A stretch of 6,527 bases of DNA from Bacteroidota bacterium (GTDB lineage Bacteria; Bacteroidota; Bacteroidia; Flavobacteriales; Flavobacteriaceae), in assembly GCA_015767395.1 (NCBI GenBank), contig JADWMI010000134.1, forward strand, positions 1-6,527. Direction: 5' to 3'. Below are positions 6,299 to 6,527 of this stretch, piece after piece (position 1 is the first letter of the stretch; every line of letters begins with the position of its first letter). A model generated the notes under the pieces. That model had not been told where the DNA came from and did not search any database. It worked only from the letters and a program-made list of their open reading frames with translations. The translations under genes and the position numbers were made by a program.

Positions 6299-6456
6299 AC
6301 TACGTTGCATACACTCCTGATTTTTAACTAAAAGTATGGACAAAACCCACTTTCTTTTATGGTGCTATGCACATAAGAAATCAAACAAACACCCCTTAAA
6401 ATGTAGTTCAGTCCAAAGCAAATAGGGGGAATTATTAATCATTTAAAATTTAAATT

Positions 6457-6527
6457 ATGAGTACACTAAGAAACAAGGTTCAGTTAATTGGGAATGTTGG
6501 ACAAGCACCAGCAATTACAAATTTGGA
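6457..6527 (+). CDS. ssb: Single-stranded DNA-binding protein, 5' part
   Basis: The frame begins MSTLRNKVQLIGNVGQAP and continues AITNL to the window edge, so only the first 23 codons are present. The start matches the first beta strand of the OB fold in Bacteroidetes SSB proteins (LRNKVQLIGNVG), which coat single-stranded DNA during replication, repair or conjugative transfer. The MSTLRNKVQLIG form is frequent among SSBs carried on flavobacterial mobile elements, but a chromosomal copy is equally possible from this much sequence. The leader TTTAAAATTTAAATT has no Shine-Dalgarno sequence. The remainder of the gene and its neighbours lie outside the window. Confidence 0.85.
   Translation, partial: MSTLRNKVQLIGNVGQAPAITNL

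Larger units (their letters stand above)
6049..6404. ncRNA. Candidate large structured RNA or element, strand uncertain
   Basis: ACATTTTAAGGGG (6049-6061) and CCCCTTAAAATGT (6392-6404) are a perfect 13-bp inverted repeat enclosing 356 bases. Inside, further complementary arms nest without crossing: 6087-6095 with 6102-6110 (9 bp), 6114-6120 with 6205-6211 (7 bp) enclosing 6174-6178 with 6182-6186 (5 bp), then 6217-6222 with 6235-6240 (6 bp), 6271-6278 with 6291-6298 (8 bp), 6308-6312 with 6334-6338 (5 bp) and 6362-6365 with 6369-6372 (4 bp). A closing stem with a chain of inner hairpins is the layout of a multibranched RNA. The minus-strand terminator at 5869-5892 favours minus-strand transcription. 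Alternatives are a small non-autonomous insertion with terminal repeats, although I see no flanking target duplication, or an origin/transfer site of a mobile element. I do not recognise a known RNA family. Confidence 0.35.
5774..6456. other. Gene-free interval rich in inverted repeats
   Basis: No convincing protein gene is visible on either strand over about 680 bases. A 79-codon open frame from 5711 to 5950 on the + strand runs through two terminator hairpins, uses implausible composition and is not accepted as a gene. The first part (to about 5940) is very AT-rich. From about 5940 the composition becomes more balanced and stem-forming repeats become frequent. The interval ends at an SSB start codon. 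Its individual elements are listed separately. Confidence 0.7.

Overview
The window looks like a low-GC chromosome or integrated element of a Bacteroidetes/Flavobacteriia bacterium. The reasons are the AT-rich leaders without a Shine-Dalgarno sequence, lipoproteins with short Bacteroidetes-type lipoboxes, an NVEALA-like peptide leader next to a 6-bladed beta-propeller lipoprotein, an extragenic repeat of a kind I associate with flavobacterial genomes, and an SSB start typical of flavobacterial SSBs, often from mobile elements. All of this is recognised by eye; no database search was possible.

Positions 1-251 are noncoding: four 13-bp tandem repeats, one copy of a dispersed extragenic repeat, and a strong hairpin. 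Positions 252-2202 hold a three-gene cluster on the + strand: a small secreted Cys-containing peptide of the NVEALA-like kind (252-500), a beta-propeller lipoprotein (587-1627), and a thioredoxin-like CXXC lipoprotein (1641-2202). The first is interrupted by an in-frame TAG and the third by a frameshift, so only the propeller gene is intact as read. A 154-bp gap with a possible tiny remnant leads to a complete 1046-residue RND efflux permease (2357-5497) with no membrane-fusion or TolC partner in view. Just after it lies a short decayed coding remnant (about 5494-5621), then two successive + strand hairpins, the second a clear intrinsic terminator.

From about 5774 to 6456 no convincing gene is seen. 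A minus-strand terminator sits at 5869-5892. The interval 5964-6404 is unusually rich in inverted repeats. From 6049 to 6404 they nest without crossing inside a perfect 13-bp closing repeat, so this is a candidate structured RNA or a DNA-processing site. The right edge begins an SSB gene (6457 onward).

Working model (inference): the peptide, propeller lipoprotein and CXXC lipoprotein form a cell-surface or secreted cysteine-peptide cassette, with the RND pump possibly functionally linked. The cassette appears to be eroding, unless the two lesions are sequencing errors or recoding. The right-hand third appears to be a different genetic neighbourhood, possibly the edge of a mobile element.
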